Origin: JALOAT01 sp041685115
Lineage (GTDB): Bacteria > Pseudomonadota > Gammaproteobacteria > Thiohalomonadales > Thiohalomonadaceae
Reading direction: 5' to 3'
NCBI GenBank assembly: GCA_041685115.1
Contig: JAWLGK010000014.1
Span: 31,864-95,863, forward strand
Length of the DNA: 64,000 nucleotides
The notes under the pieces are model-generated. The model saw only the letters and a list, made by a program, of their open reading frames with translations. It did not search any database and was not told where the DNA came from. A program made the position numbers and the translations under genes. Position 1 is the stretch's first letter, and each line of letters starts with the position of its first letter. Below are positions 32,309-41,406 of the stretch, one piece after another.

Positions 32309-34138
32309 CTATTCGACTGTGACCGACTTCGCGAGATTGCGCGGCTGATCCACATCCGCACCCTTCACGACCGCCGTGTGATAGGCGAGCAGTTGCAGGG
32401 GCAAGGTGAATACGATGGGAGCCACTGGCTCTGGCACCGTACCGAGACGTATCACGTCCCCATTGGCTTGCAGACTCGCAGCGGCGCGGTCATCCGCAAA
32501 CACCACGATGCGTCCGCCACGCGCCTGTACTTCCTTGAGATTCGAACAGGTTTTCGCCAGCAGGTGATCCTGCGGCAGGGTGAAGATGACCGGCATCGCG
32601 TCGTCCACCAGCGCCAGAGGTCCATGTTTGAGCTCGCCGGCAGGATAGGCCTCGGCGTGGATATAGGAGATCTCCTTGAGCTTCAGTGCACCTTCCAAGG
32701 CCACCGGATATTGAATTCCGCGGCCGAGAAACAGTGCGTGCTCGCTGCGTGACAGGGCGGAGGAAAGTGCATCTAAACCGAGATCGGACTGCAGCAAGCT
32801 CCGAAGCGCATCTGGCAGATCGCGGAGTGCTTGCAACCAGACGGATTCAGCGGGATGCATTTGTCCGTCGCGATGCGCCAGCGCCAGCGCCAATACGGCC
32901 AGCGCGACGAGCTGTGCCGTGAACGCCTTGGTCGAGGCAACACCGATCTCCGGACCGGCGCGTGTGAGCATGGCAAGATCGGATTCCCGCACCAGTGAAC
33001 TGTTGGGAACGTTACATACCGTTACACTCGCCAGGTAGCCTTTGCCGGCGGCTTCGCGCAGCGCGGCGAGGGTATCTGCGGTCTCGCCCGACTGGGAAAT
33101 GGTGACAAGCAGCGTACCTGGCATGATCACCTGCTTGCGGTAGCGGTATTCGCTCGCCACTTCCACATGACAGGCGATCCCGAGGGCCTCTAGCCAATAG
33201 CGCGCCACCAGGCCGGCGTGATAACTCGTGCCACAGGCGATGATATGAACCCCGCGTACCTGGTTGAACAGTGCACGCGCGTGGGGCGCCAGCCTGTCAA
33301 TATTCAAGTGACCACCCGCCAACCAGGTGTCGAGTGTGCGCGCCACCACATCGGGTTGCTCGTAAATCTCCTTTAGCATGTAATGGCGGAAACCTTCCTT
33401 GTCACTCACCGACAAGCTCGACTGCACCTCGCTCGCTGCGCGCTCAACATGACGTCCGCCGGCGTCGTGGATACGGAAACTGTCGCCGGTGAGCTGGACG
33501 ACGTCGCCTTCCTCGAGATAAATGAAACGGTGCGCGACCGGCAACAGCGCGTAGGTGTCGGACGCGACGAAACAACCTGCGTCACCGATACCGATGACCA
33601 GCGGACTGCCTTGCCGCGCTGCTACCAGCCGATCCGGCGCGGATACCGAGACCGCCGCGAAGGTGAATGCGCCTTCGAGACGTTGCACCGCCTCGCTAAC
33701 GGCGTCGAGCAAGTTGCCGGTGCGTCGCAACTGGCGTTCCACGAGGTGGGCTATGACCTCCGTATCCGTCTCGCTGGTGAAGCAGTAGCCCGCCGCCATC
33801 AATTCATCACGTAGCGCAAGATAGTTTTCCACGATGCCGTTATGCACGATGGCGACCGAGTCGCGACTCATGTGAGGATGTGCATTGTCGGTGTGCGGCA
33901 TCCCATGGGTGGCCCAGCGCGTATGTGCGATGCCTACGCGACCGTAAAGCGGGTCCTCGTCAAGCATCGCCGCCAATGCGGCGACTTTGCCAACCGCCCG
34001 GCGTCGCGCGAGCCGACCGTGCAGGTCCACCACGGCAATCCCTGCGGAGTCATAGCCGCGGTATTCCAGTCGGCGCAAGCCATCGATGAGCGTGGATGTG
34101 AGATCACTTTGGCTTACGCCGCCGATGATTCCGCACAT
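32309..34138 (-). CDS. glmS: Glutamine-fructose-6-phosphate aminotransferase (isomerizing)
   Basis: Makes glucosamine-6-phosphate, the entry to UDP-GlcNAc for peptidoglycan, lipid A and the adjacent polysaccharide locus. It is 609 aa. The N-terminal glutaminase (Cys2 nucleophile in MCGIIGGVS; RGYDSAGIA; HTRWATHG) is followed by two SIS sugar-isomerase domains (GTSYHAGLV, TISQSGETADT, LGRGIQYPVALEG) and the end PRNLAKSVTVE. glmU is not adjacent. The dehydrogenase of the polysaccharide locus lies 14 bp upstream on the same strand, so glmS seems to be in that leftward operon. Confidence 0.97.
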   Translation of the reverse strand: MCGIIGGVSQSDLTSTLIDGLRRLEYRGYDSAGIAVVDLHGRLARRRAVGKVAALAAMLDEDPLYGRVGIAHTRWATHGMPHTDNAHPHMSRDSVAIVHNGIVENYLALRDELMAAGYCFTSETDTEVIAHLVERQLRRTGNLLDAVSEAVQRLEGAFTFAAVSVSAPDRLVAARQGSPLVIGIGDAGCFVASDTYALLPVAHRFIYLEEGDVVQLTGDSFRIHDAGGRHVERAASEVQSSLSVSDKEGFRHYMLKEIYEQPDVVARTLDTWLAGGHLNIDRLAPHARALFNQVRGVHIIACGTSYHAGLVARYWLEALGIACHVEVASEYRYRKQVIMPGTLLVTISQSGETADTLAALREAAGKGYLASVTVCNVPNSSLVRESDLAMLTRAGPEIGVASTKAFTAQLVALAVLALALAHRDGQMHPAESVWLQALRDLPDALRSLLQSDLGLDALSSALSRSEHALFLGRGIQYPVALEGALKLKEISYIHAEAYPAGELKHGPLALVDDAMPVIFTLPQDHLLAKTCSNLKEVQARGGRIVVFADDRAAASLQANGDVIRLGTVPEPVAPIVFTLPLQLLAYHTAVVKGADVDQPRNLAKSVTVE

Positions 34139-34152
34139 GCGACACCTCCCTG

Positions 34153-35430
34153 TTAAAGCCGGCCGTGTGTGATGGCAGCGGGAAAAATGCCCTTCACGTC
34201 GAAGATCACGTGATTGGACTTACACAGTCGCACGATCTCTTCACTCCCCAGTTCCACAAACTGCCGATGGGCCACAGCGACAATGACGCCGTCGTAGTCG
34301 CCCTGCGCAAGGGTGGGGATAGTGGAAATGCCGCATTCCCGTTCAGCATCTTCCCTGGCAACCCACGGATCGAATACCTCGACCTGTACCCCATAGGTAC
34401 GCAGTACCTGCACGATATCGATGCAGCGCGTATTGCGCAGGTCCGGGCAATTCTCCTTGAACGTGAGGCCGAGCAACAGCACGCGAGAACCCACGCTACC
34501 GATACCCTTCGAGGCCATGAGTTGAATCATGCGCTCGGCCACGTGATGGCCCATGCCTTCATTGATGAGGCGGCTGGCAGGGATCAGGGTCGGCTGATAG
34601 CCGGTTTCAAGCGCCTTGTGCGTGAGGTAATAAGGGTCCACGCCGATGCAGTGGCCACCCACCAGGCCAGGCCGGAATGGCAGAAAGTTCCACTTGCTAC
34701 CCGCAGCATTCAACACCTCTTGGGTGTCGATGCCCAATCGGGAAAAGATGTGGGAAAGCTCGTTCATCAGTGCGATGTTGACGTCACGTTGTGTGTTCTC
34801 GATAACCTTGGCAGCCTCGGCGACCCGTATGCTTTGCGCCTTGTACGTGCCTGCGGCGACGATGCGCCGGTAAAGGGCATCGACGTATTCCGCCACTTCT
34901 GGTGTGGAGCCGGAAGTGATCTTGCGAATGGTCGTCAGGGTGTGTTCCTTGTCGCCGGGATTGATGCGCTCCGGACTGTAGCCGACAAAGAAGTCCTGAT
35001 TGAACGTCAGGCCGGAGACCGCGGAAAGGATCGGTACGCAGATCTCTTCCGTGGCCCCGGGAAATACCGTCGACTCGTAAATGACGATATCCCCCGCCTT
35101 CAATACCTTGGCGACCGTGCGGGTGGCGGACTCCAATGGCCGGAGATCGGGCCACTTGTGCCGGTCCACCGGTGTCGGAACACCGACGACGAAGACATTG
35201 CAGGAGGCAAGATCGTCGACACAATGGGAGTACCGCAGCCGGTGAGCGCCGGCGAGCTGCTCGGAGCTCGTCTCCAGCGTACTGTCGAAACCACTGCGTA
35301 GCTCGATGATGCGCTGCTCGCGGATGTCGAAACCGACCGTGGGAAACTGACGGCCGAATGCTACGGCCAGTGGCAGGCCAACGTAGCCGAGGCCGATGAC
35401 ACCAATTCGTGATTCGTCGACATCTGGCAT
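34153..35430 (-). CDS. Nucleotide-sugar 6-dehydrogenase (UDP-GlcNAc/UDP-GalNAc dehydrogenase, TviB/WbpA type)
   Basis: Two-step NAD-dependent oxidation of a UDP-N-acetylhexosamine to its uronic acid. It is 425 aa from the ATG at 35430 (an upstream ATG adds 15 unlike residues). UDPG/MGDP dehydrogenase features: GVIGLGYVGLPLAVAFG (NAD), VGVPTPVD, STVFPGATEE, AKVIENTQRDVNIAL, the catalytic Cys in GGHCIGVDPYYLTHKA, and LGLTFKENCPDLRN. The segment RINPGDKEHTL resembles the N-acetylhexosamine-specific TviB branch rather than UDP-glucose dehydrogenase. It probably supplies a HexNAcA residue. Divergent from the phosphoglycosyl transferase gene. Confidence 0.88.
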   Translation of the reverse strand: MPDVDESRIGVIGLGYVGLPLAVAFGRQFPTVGFDIREQRIIELRSGFDSTLETSSEQLAGAHRLRYSHCVDDLASCNVFVVGVPTPVDRHKWPDLRPLESATRTVAKVLKAGDIVIYESTVFPGATEEICVPILSAVSGLTFNQDFFVGYSPERINPGDKEHTLTTIRKITSGSTPEVAEYVDALYRRIVAAGTYKAQSIRVAEAAKVIENTQRDVNIALMNELSHIFSRLGIDTQEVLNAAGSKWNFLPFRPGLVGGHCIGVDPYYLTHKALETGYQPTLIPASRLINEGMGHHVAERMIQLMASKGIGSVGSRVLLLGLTFKENCPDLRNTRCIDIVQVLRTYGVQVEVFDPWVAREDAERECGISTIPTLAQGDYDGVIVAVAHRQFVELGSEEIVRLCKSNHVIFDVKGIFPAAITHGRL

Positions 35431-35491
35431 AGGACGGTCCTTGTCGAATTCGTTCGAGAGTAAAGACGCCCGCATCGTGCGGCTGCGGGAA

Positions 35492-35497
35492 AGTATA
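35492..35497 (-). promoter_or_regulatory. -10 element for the dehydrogenase-glmS operon
   Basis: TATACT on the minus strand, about 60 nt upstream of the dehydrogenase start. No good -35 is visible at 16-18 nt. Confidence 0.35.
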
Positions 35498-35531
35498 GAG
35501 GCGTGAGCTACGCATCCGGCTTCAAGGAAGC

Positions 35532-35579
35532 GTGCAGTACACGCTGCACAGAACGTGGATTGTCACGAGTCTGCTCGTG
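35532..35579. promoter_or_regulatory. Two palindromes upstream of the polysaccharide operon
   Basis: GTGCAG-TACACG-CTGCAC (35532-35549) and CACGAG-TCTG-CTCGTG (35564-35579) lie in the divergent region between the dehydrogenase and the phosphoglycosyl transferase. Perfect 6-bp half-sites at this position suggest binding sites for a dimeric regulator; none is encoded nearby. Confidence 0.35.
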
Positions 35580-35637
35580 TTGCGTGGGAAGCTTCTATGC
35601 TTGCGGAAAGCGGGCTAGACACGGCAAGGGACTGCAC

Positions 35638-37014
35638 ATGAGAACACTCCGCGTGCTTGGCCATCGCGTGAGTCTTCCCCTGGTGTTGCTGTCGTTGGTC
35701 GAGGCGGGCGCCGTGGCAGGCGCCGTTTACGCCGGCATGGCTTACGATGCCTTCGCGGATGAGAGCGGCAGGATGCCGTTATCGATCTCGGCATTTGCCG
35801 CCGTGGCGCTCATGATCCTCATGTCTGCACTCGGCCTGTATCAATTGAATCTCCGCACGAGCGTCACCGGTATCGTGGCGCGCACCGGCATCGCATTTCT
35901 GGTGGCCATGCCCGTAATCGGCATGTTGTATTGGTTGCTGCCGCGATATCCACCGAGCATTGAGGCGCTAATCACCTCCGCTGTAGCGGCCTTTGTCACC
36001 GTCGCGCTGCTACATGCACTGTTCTTTGCCTGTGCCGATGCGGGGATGTTCAAGCGTCGTGTGCTGGTGCTTGGCGGCGGTAACGGCCTGTACGCACTGC
36101 AATCCTTGCGCCGCAAGGCCGACCGCCGCGGTTTCGAGATCGTCGGTTATCTCGGTACGGAGGGCGAGACGGCGCCCGGCCCAGATCTGCAATGGGACCG
36201 CCCCCTCAGTGAGCTGGTGCTGGATGCAGGCGCCGACGAGATCGTCATCTCCATGACGGAGCGCCGTAACCGATTGCCAATCGCGGCGCTGATGGATTGT
36301 CGGCATAACGGCATCGGCGTGATCGAAATGATCGATTTTATTGAGCGAGAGGCCGGCAAGGTCCGGATCGATCTGCTGCGGCCGGGTTGGATGCTGTTCA
36401 ACTCCAATGAACAGAGTCGCCCAGGAACAACAGCAAAACGCGCACTCGATGTCTCGGCAGCGGCCCTGCTGCTGGTGCTGGGCTGGCCGTTGATGCTTGT
36501 AACCGTCGTGGCAATAAAAGTGGAGGAGGGCTGGCGTGCTCCGGTGTTTTACCGGCAACGGCGCGTCGGCCAGGGTGGAGCCGTTTTTGAGGTGGTGAAA
36601 TTCCGTAGCATGCGCACCGATGCCGAGGCGGACGGGCGGCCTCGCTTCGCCAGCGTCATGGACAGGCGTATAACCCGCGTTGGGCGCGTTATTCGCAAGA
36701 TGCGCATCGACGAGATGCCACAGGTGTTCAACGTGCTCCGGGGCGACATGAGTCTGGTCGGCCCGCGGCCGGAACGACCAGAGTTCGTGGCGGATTTGGA
36801 GAAGGAAATCCCGTTCTACCGCGAGCGACACCGCATCAAGCCTGGAATTACCGGCTGGGCCCAGCTCCTGTACCCTTATGGCGCGTCTCGCGAGGATATG
36901 ATCGAGAAGCTGCAATACGACCTTTATTACCTGAAGAATCGCAGTCTTTTGTTGGACTTGGTGATCCTGTTGCAGACTGTCGAGGTGGTTCTGTTTGGCA
37001 AGGGCTCGCGATAG
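35638..37014 (+). CDS. Undecaprenyl-phosphate sugar phosphotransferase, exosortase-A-system (EpsB) type
   Basis: Starts the repeat unit by moving a sugar-1-phosphate onto undecaprenyl phosphate in the inner membrane. The ATG at 35638 has AAGGGA upstream and begins the family sequence MRTLRVLGHRVSLPL; an earlier in-frame GTG adds unlike residues. Four N-terminal membrane helices (about 15-135) precede a Rossmann-like CoA-binding domain (RVLVLGGGNGLYAL, about 140-250). One membrane helix and the catalytic sugar-transferase domain follow (FYRQRRVGQGG, VVKFRSMRTDAE, RIDEMPQVFNVLRGDMSLVG, GITGWAQ). It is 458 aa. It heads the rightward polysaccharide operon. Confidence 0.9.
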   Translation: MRTLRVLGHRVSLPLVLLSLVEAGAVAGAVYAGMAYDAFADESGRMPLSISAFAAVALMILMSALGLYQLNLRTSVTGIVARTGIAFLVAMPVIGMLYWLLPRYPPSIEALITSAVAAFVTVALLHALFFACADAGMFKRRVLVLGGGNGLYALQSLRRKADRRGFEIVGYLGTEGETAPGPDLQWDRPLSELVLDAGADEIVISMTERRNRLPIAALMDCRHNGIGVIEMIDFIEREAGKVRIDLLRPGWMLFNSNEQSRPGTTAKRALDVSAAALLLVLGWPLMLVTVVAIKVEEGWRAPVFYRQRRVGQGGAVFEVVKFRSMRTDAEADGRPRFASVMDRRITRVGRVIRKMRIDEMPQVFNVLRGDMSLVGPRPERPEFVADLEKEIPFYRERHRIKPGITGWAQLLYPYGASREDMIEKLQYDLYYLKNRSLLLDLVILLQTVEVVLFGKGSR

Positions 37015-37034
37015 ACGCGGGTCGTTTCCGACGC

Positions 37035-37062
37035 TTGACAGAGGGGGGGGCCGAACTAGAGT
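37035..37062 (+). promoter_or_regulatory. Possible promoter of the export genes
   Basis: TTGACA (37035-37040), 16 nt including a run of eight G, TAGAGT (37057-37062). It lies in the 102-bp gap before the export lipoprotein gene. Confidence 0.4.
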
Positions 37063-37116
37063 TCGAACAGCATTATTCGGTGTTTTCGCGCGCCGCCATA
37101 ACAGGGAGCGATTGCA

Positions 37117-37743
37117 ATGGAAGCACGGATGATCGCCGTCGTCCTGTCGGTTGCCATGGTGCTGTCAGGATGCGCCTCCGACGGCAGCCGTAGCAGCAGC
37201 GACGCAGACGCGAAAACACCGCCCGTGAATGTCCAGGAGTACCGCATCGGCGTGGACGACCTGGTCGCCGTCAACGTGTGGCGCGACGAGGAGTTGTCGG
37301 TCACCATGCCGGTACGCCCCGACGGCAAGATCACCATCCCGCTGGTCGGTGACGTGCAAGCGGGTGGGCGGACCCCGCAGGAGGTTGCGAAAGACATTCG
37401 TGAGCGGCTTTCCGCCTACATCCGAAACCCGGATGTGACGGTGATACTCACCGAGTTGCGTTCCCATGAATTCCTGTCGCGCATCCGGGTCACCGGTGCG
37501 GTCGAGGCACCCATGTCCATGCCATACCGGCAGGGCATGACGGCGTTGGATGCGGTGCTTGAGGCAGGCGGCATCAATGTATACGCAGCACCCGATCGAG
37601 CCAAGGTGTTCCGCCGCAGGGCAAGCGGCGAGACGGAGATCCTGCACATCCATCTCGGGCGCATTCTTACCCAGGGCGACTTGTCCACCAATGTGGATCT
37701 CCAGCCAGGAGACGTGATAGCCATTCCCGAACGTCTCTTCTGA
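37117..37743 (+). CDS. Polysaccharide export outer-membrane lipoprotein, Wza/PEP-CTERM-associated type
   Basis: Forms the outer-membrane/periplasmic channel for polysaccharide. It is 208 aa, short as in the exosortase-associated subfamily. The signal peptide has a lipobox at VLSGC (Cys about 20). The Poly_export domain is EYRIGVDDLVAVNVWRDEEL ... VRPDGKITIPLVGDVQAGG ... TPQEVAKDIRERL. A SLBB domain follows (RIRVTGAVEAPMSMPYRQGM, MTALDAVLEAGGINVYA) and the end is LQPGDVIAIPERLF. It has no Wza-like C-terminal helix, so the outer-membrane pore may be made with the barrel protein at 40095. The chain-length gene follows. Confidence 0.9.
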   Translation: MEARMIAVVLSVAMVLSGCASDGSRSSSDADAKTPPVNVQEYRIGVDDLVAVNVWRDEELSVTMPVRPDGKITIPLVGDVQAGGRTPQEVAKDIRERLSAYIRNPDVTVILTELRSHEFLSRIRVTGAVEAPMSMPYRQGMTALDAVLEAGGINVYAAPDRAKVFRRRASGETEILHIHLGRILTQGDLSTNVDLQPGDVIAIPERLF

Positions 37744-37753
37744 CGGAGGCACT

Positions 37754-39280
37754 ATGCCGACCAATCTCTCAGAGAGCCTGCGCCTTCTCATGCTGGAAGC
37801 GTACAGTCGGCGCTACATGATGGTAGGGGCGTTCATTGCGGTTTCCATCGTGACCACGCTACTCGGCGCCACCTGGCCGCGCACCTATACCTCCTACAGC
37901 ACGGTATACGTAGAGGACCGAAGTGTCATCGGCCCGCTCATGGAAGGTGCGGCGGTTCAGTCGCCGCTTGCCGACCGGGCCGCCATTGCCAGTGAGGTGA
38001 TCTACGGGCGCAAGCTGCTCAACCAGATCGTCCACAGCGCGGGCTTTCTCGACGACCAGACAGCGATGGATCCTACCGGGCTCGATGCGATAGTGGAAAG
38101 CATCAAAGAGCGCACCGTGGTGGAAAACGTCGGGGAAAACCTGGTCCGTATCGAATACACCGATACCGACCCCGACCGAACCCAGTTCGTCGCCCAGAAG
38201 ATGGCGGAGCTATTCATTTCCGAGTCGTTGGCCGCGAAGTCCCATGAGAGCGAGACCGCCTATTCGTTCATCGATCAGCAGGTGAAGGAGTATCAAGGAA
38301 AGCTCAAGGCGCTCGATGAGAACCTGAAGGAGTTTCGTAATGCCAATGCCGACGCGCGGCCCGGCGCAGACGTGGATTCGGCACACCGGCTGACCGCGCT
38401 CAAGGACCGGCTCGCGCAACTGGACCAGGAACTGCGCGAAGCGGAGATCCGTCGGGCAGCGTTGGAGGGCCAGCTCTCCGGGGAGGCGCAGTCGGCCAAT
38501 GTGATGTCCCGCGCCGAACAGTACCGCGGGCGTATCGCCGAATTGCGTGCGCAACTGGACACACTGCTGCTGACCTATCATGAAAATTACCCCGATGTGG
38601 TGCGCCTCAAGGACCAGATTAAGGAGCTGGAGCAGGTGGCGGCGCGTGTCGAAAAGGGTGACCAGGAGCCGGCGCAGAGCGGCATCCTCATGTCGAACCC
38701 GTTATACCAGGAGCTGCGCGGTGGGCTATACGAGGCCACCACCGCCGTGCAGACCATCCGTTCGAGGATTCAGGAGAACCAGCGCCAGCTCGCCAACGAG
38801 GAACAACGCAATCGGCGCATCCAGGAGGCCGCTGCGGAACTGGCGGAACGCACCCGTGACTACGAGGTCACCACGCAGATCTATCAGGACCTGCTGCGGC
38901 GCCGCGAGGCCGCGCGGGTGTCCATGAACCTGGATCGTACCCAGGAAGGCGTGACCATGCGTGTGGAGGAGCCGGCCTTCCTGCCCCACCAGGCCAAAGC
39001 GCCGCCGTTGGCGTATTTCGCATCGGGGGGCATTCTCCTGGGTTTTGCCCTGCCCTTTGCGGTGTTGTTCGGCATCCAGCAAGCGGATCCACGCATTCGT
39101 CACCCGTCCGTGATCAGTGAGCACCTCGGCCTTGCGACCCTGGGCGTGATTCAGCATCTGCATACCCCGCGCGAAAGTGCGCTGGAGGCGCGCGGCATCG
39201 CCACCCTCGGTGTCGCAACCATTGCCAGTTTGGTGCTCATCGGCGCCATCAGTGTGATGAGCATCACCGGAGCCCTCTGA
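37754..39280 (+). CDS. Polysaccharide chain-length determinant (Wzz/GNVR), exosortase-associated subfamily
   Basis: Inner-membrane copolymerase that sets polymer length and couples to export. It is 508 aa. The first membrane helix is about residues 24-45 (MVGAFIAVSIVTTLLGATW) with an adjacent Wzz beta domain (TYTSYSTVYVEDRSVI). A long periplasmic coiled coil rich in Glu/Arg spans about 155-400, and the second membrane helix is near 420-440 (PLAYFASGGILLGFALPFAV). One more hydrophobic segment at the very C-terminus (LGVATIASLVLIGAISVMSI) is typical of this subfamily. There is no fused kinase domain; the kinase-like protein is the next gene, 1 nt away. Confidence 0.9.
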   Translation: MPTNLSESLRLLMLEAYSRRYMMVGAFIAVSIVTTLLGATWPRTYTSYSTVYVEDRSVIGPLMEGAAVQSPLADRAAIASEVIYGRKLLNQIVHSAGFLDDQTAMDPTGLDAIVESIKERTVVENVGENLVRIEYTDTDPDRTQFVAQKMAELFISESLAAKSHESETAYSFIDQQVKEYQGKLKALDENLKEFRNANADARPGADVDSAHRLTALKDRLAQLDQELREAEIRRAALEGQLSGEAQSANVMSRAEQYRGRIAELRAQLDTLLLTYHENYPDVVRLKDQIKELEQVAARVEKGDQEPAQSGILMSNPLYQELRGGLYEATTAVQTIRSRIQENQRQLANEEQRNRRIQEAAAELAERTRDYEVTTQIYQDLLRRREAARVSMNLDRTQEGVTMRVEEPAFLPHQAKAPPLAYFASGGILLGFALPFAVLFGIQQADPRIRHPSVISEHLGLATLGVIQHLHTPRESALEARGIATLGVATIASLVLIGAISVMSITGAL

Positions 39281-39281
39281 C

Positions 39282-40091
39282 ATGAGCAAGATCGAAGAGG
39301 CACTGAAAAAGGCAAAGGAACTACAGGTCGCATCCGGAACGGAGCCGAGCGCCACGGAACGTCCGGCGGACACCACAGCCGCCGATCAGATTGCGCGTAT
39401 GGCTGAACCGTTGCGGCGCAGTGAAACCGAACTGGCCGTGCGCAGGGTGATTTTTCCATCCATGCGGGAGACACGCATTCGTGACACCTTCCGCGATCTG
39501 CGCACCTCGGTGTTGCAACGGGCCGGGGCGTCCAATGCCGTGGTTCTGGTCACCTCCACCACGGAGAATGGCGGGGGCAGTTTTGTGGCGCGAAATCTGG
39601 CGGCTGCCATTGCGTTTGACGAAAACCGCACCGCGCTGCTGGTCGACTGTAACCTCCAGGAACCCGGTCACGATGACCTGGTACTCACCGATCAGCCGCT
39701 TGGGTTGACCGATTTTCTGCGCGACCAAGACGTGGCGGTGTCGGAGATCATCCACCCGACCGGGATCCTGCGTTTTCGTGTCATTCCCATCGGCCGCAAC
39801 AAGGACCCGGGGTCGGAGTACTTCGCCCTGCTGAAGATGCAGCGTCTGTTTCGCGAGCTGAAACAGCGATATCGCGAGCGCTTCGTGGTCGTGGATGCAC
39901 CGGCGGTGTCGGTGTCAGCGGACGTACGCATGCTCGCCGAGCTGTGCGACATCGCGATCTTGGTGGTGCCCTATGCGGGCAGCACCGAGACGCAGATCGA
40001 GGCCGCGGTGAACGCTATCGGTGAGCAGCGCCTGCTCGGTACGCTTATCAATGACGAGCCTAGCAGTGCCGTGCTCGGCCGCTGGATATAG
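39282..40091 (+). CDS. CpsD/CapB-like tyrosine kinase homolog with degenerate P-loop
   Basis: Position and fold match the tyrosine autokinase of exosortase-type polysaccharide loci (269 aa; N-terminus MSKIEEALKKAKELQ is typical). The Walker A site, however, reads VTSTTENGGGSFVARNLA where active kinases have a Gly-Lys-Ser/Thr: the lysine is absent. Walker A' is also altered (LLVDCNLQEPG instead of D-D-R type). Walker B (FVVVDAPA) is kept. The C-terminus (SAVLGRWI) lacks the tyrosine cluster that is autophosphorylated. It is therefore probably a non-catalytic partner of the chain-length protein. The reading frame is intact, arguing for function rather than decay. Confidence 0.85.
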   Translation: MSKIEEALKKAKELQVASGTEPSATERPADTTAADQIARMAEPLRRSETELAVRRVIFPSMRETRIRDTFRDLRTSVLQRAGASNAVVLVTSTTENGGGSFVARNLAAAIAFDENRTALLVDCNLQEPGHDDLVLTDQPLGLTDFLRDQDVAVSEIIHPTGILRFRVIPIGRNKDPGSEYFALLKMQRLFRELKQRYRERFVVVDAPAVSVSADVRMLAELCDIAILVVPYAGSTETQIEAAVNAIGEQRLLGTLINDEPSSAVLGRWI

Positions 40092-40094
40092 GCC

Positions 40095-41402
40095 GTGGCA
40101 CCGCCCTGGCCGCGGCGCTGCGCCGCCACCGCCGCCCTTGTCATCGCCGGCTGCGCGCCGTCGGCGCTTGCCTGGGAGACGGCAAGCTCCTTTGCATTGG
40201 GTGCCGAATACAGTGACAACATCGCGCTGGTGCCGGAGAACGGTGAGGACGCCTGGGTCGGACTCGGCAGTGCAACGCTCCAGGTGCGCGAACGCACAGC
40301 CAACATGGATGCGCGCCTTGCAGGCATGCTGGAGTATCGCGACTACAATACCAGCCTGTTCGACGACGAGTTCCTGCTGTCGCTGGACGCCGACGCGGTG
40401 TGGACCATGGTGCCAGAACGCTATTTCTGGCATGTCGAGAACTACTACCGCCAGGCGACCACCGATGTCCTGGCGGCACCCACCCCGACCAACCGCGAGG
40501 ATGTGAATCTGCTTTTCACCGGCCCGGAGGGGCGCTGGCGCATGTCACCGCGCACCGATGCGGTGGCGGGTGGCCGCTATGGCCATTTCTGGTTCGAAGA
40601 AACCGACGTGGACAGTCGCCGTCTCCTAGCCTATGCACGGCTCGAACATGACTGGCGACCCAGGACACGCCTGTCCGCCAATGCCGAGCTGTTGAATACC
40701 ACCTACCGTTCGGCGCGCTATGACGACTACACTCGCGGCGATGGTTTCGTCCGTATGGAGCATACCCTGTCCCGTTCAGAGCTGGCCATCGACCTGGGCG
40801 GGACGTCGGTGCGACGGGACGAGGGCGATGACCTGACCGGATTTCTCACCCGCGTGGCCTGGCTGGTGCCGCTGAATTCCTATTCGACGCTGGAGGCGCG
40901 CGCCATGGCGGAATACACGGACCCGGGCTATGACATGCTCGCGATGGCCAGTCGTGGTGGTATCGCTCAGGTGGATCAGCAGGCCCTTGGCGCCGTGTAT
41001 TACAACGAACATGCCGAGCTTGCCTATCACTGGACGGGAGTGTTGTTCGACTGGCGCGCTGTGGTCGCGGCGCGCCAGGAGGATTATGAAGACCTGGCGC
41101 GCGATCGCAGCTATGAGGAGGGCCATCTGCGGTTCGGCTATCAGTTCAGTCCCACCCTGCGGGCGACCCTGTCTGGATTCTACCGGCGTGCCGACTATGA
41201 GCAGCTCGACGTCACTGTCGAGGATACCCGCGCGGGCTTCGGGCTTCACTACCGGGTCAATTCCCACTTGCGTGCCAGCCTGGAGATCGGGCGTGGCGAA
41301 CGTGACACCACCGGCAGTGACAGCATGCTGAACCTGAACGATTATCAGGAGAACACCGCGTTCATCAGTCTCACCTACGAGCGCTCGGCGTTCCGGGAGT
41401 AA
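40095..41402 (+). CDS. Outer-membrane beta-barrel protein of the polysaccharide locus
   Basis: A 435-aa protein starting with GTG. The signal peptide has a hydrophobic core around residues 10-20 and ends near SALAWETAS. The rest is a run of amphipathic strands (FALGAEYSDNIALV, LAGMLEYRDYN, LLAYARLEHDW, SYEEGHLRFGYQFS) ending with an aromatic strand near TAFISLTYERSAF. A barrel protein of this size between the kinase-like gene and the ATPase is characteristic of exosortase-A polysaccharide loci, where it is proposed to form or assist the outer-membrane export pore. The function is not proven. Confidence 0.8.
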   Translation: MAPPWPRRCAATAALVIAGCAPSALAWETASSFALGAEYSDNIALVPENGEDAWVGLGSATLQVRERTANMDARLAGMLEYRDYNTSLFDDEFLLSLDADAVWTMVPERYFWHVENYYRQATTDVLAAPTPTNREDVNLLFTGPEGRWRMSPRTDAVAGGRYGHFWFEETDVDSRRLLAYARLEHDWRPRTRLSANAELLNTTYRSARYDDYTRGDGFVRMEHTLSRSELAIDLGGTSVRRDEGDDLTGFLTRVAWLVPLNSYSTLEARAMAEYTDPGYDMLAMASRGGIAQVDQQALGAVYYNEHAELAYHWTGVLFDWRAVVAARQEDYEDLARDRSYEEGHLRFGYQFSPTLRATLSGFYRRADYEQLDVTVEDTRAGFGLHYRVNSHLRASLEIGRGERDTTGSDSMLNLNDYQENTAFISLTYERSAFRE

Positions 41403-41406
41403 TGCC

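Noticed and set aside
35581..35605. Possible sigma-54 promoter (GG-N10-GC) before the phosphoglycosyl transferase
   Set aside because: Only the GG and TGC positions fit; the -24 element is poor (GGGAAG instead of TGGCAC). Attractive because exosortase loci are often sigma-54 controlled, but not supported.
39282..40091. Calling the kinase-like gene a pseudogene
   Set aside because: The frame is intact, fits the operon spacing, and keeps fold-defining segments; loss of catalytic residues alone does not show decay.
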